A DNA stretch of 6,624 nucleotides from Planctomycetota bacterium (lineage in GTDB: Bacteria; Planctomycetota; UBA1135; GCA-002686595). Below, piece after piece: positions 6,496-6,624 of the stretch (positions are counted from its first letter, which is position 1; every line of letters starts with the position of its first letter). The stretch spans positions 1 to 6,624 of the forward strand of contig JAJDES010000534.1 of assembly GCA_029259675.1 (NCBI GenBank). Reading direction: 5' to 3'. The translations under genes were made by a program, and so were the position numbers. The notes beneath the pieces were generated by a model. That model was not told the DNA's origin. It worked only from the letters and a program-made list of their open reading frames with translations, and made no database searches.

Positions 6496-6624
6496 ACGTG
6501 GGGAGGTTGGGGGGATCATCGAGTCGAGCGAACTCGGGCGCAGTTGCCAGCTTTCACCCGGCTCCGGCCCTTGCATACCGGCGAGGGCCGCGGACGGCCC
6601 AATGCGCAAGGACCGCCGAAAGTG
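6496..6624 (-). promoter_or_regulatory. Upstream leader of sulfatase 2, cut by the window edge
   Basis: These 129 nt lie upstream of the chosen sulfatase 2 start and run to the window edge. They should carry part of its promoter, but I see no clear -35/-10 pair and no ribosome binding site. The reading frame stays open back to an ATG at 6609; the extra 38 residues are rich in Pro, Ser and Gly, which looks like chance open frame in GC-rich DNA. No other gene is visible. Confidence 0.3.

Overview
The window is moderately GC-rich. It holds three complete protein genes, no RNA gene and no mobile element. Two exported, formylglycine-type sulfatases and one large exported protein built from carboxypeptidase-regulatory-like (prealbumin-like) beta-sandwich repeats suggest a Planctomycetota or related PVC-type bacterium or metagenomic contig. 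Such genomes carry many secreted sulfatases and many proteins of this repeat type. None of the three genes has a convincing Shine-Dalgarno sequence, which fits but does not prove that assignment. The taxonomy is inference.

Layout: 1-342 holds no gene I can defend, only a short tandem repeat and, near its right end, a strong hairpin just past the end of the first sulfatase. Sulfatase 1 is on the minus strand (343-1764, 473 aa). A 330-nt divergent promoter region (1765-2094) separates it from the plus-strand repeat protein (2095-4989, 964 aa). A 129-nt convergent gap with a weak hairpin plus A/T tract follows. Sulfatase 2 is on the minus strand (5119-6495, 458 aa). The last 129 nt are the leader upstream of sulfatase 2.

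How they relate: the two sulfatases are clear paralogues. By eye they are about half identical through the N-terminal and active-site half, and they share unusual signatures such as IQTG after the formylglycine motif and YAHAA before GKWH. Both have a signal peptide and every expected metal and sulfate-binding residue, so both look active outside the cytoplasm, probably on sulfated polysaccharides or related esters. The large protein between them has one N-terminal membrane segment, a flexible linker and about nine beta-sandwich modules. It looks like a surface or periplasmic scaffold or adhesion protein. The three genes lie in divergent and convergent order, so they are not one operon, and any functional link is inference from proximity.

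I did not find a convincing undescribed system. The best leads are the conserved sulfatase subfamily signature, the sulfatase/repeat-protein/sulfatase arrangement, the widely spaced inverted repeat in the divergent promoter region, and the hairpin after sulfatase 1.
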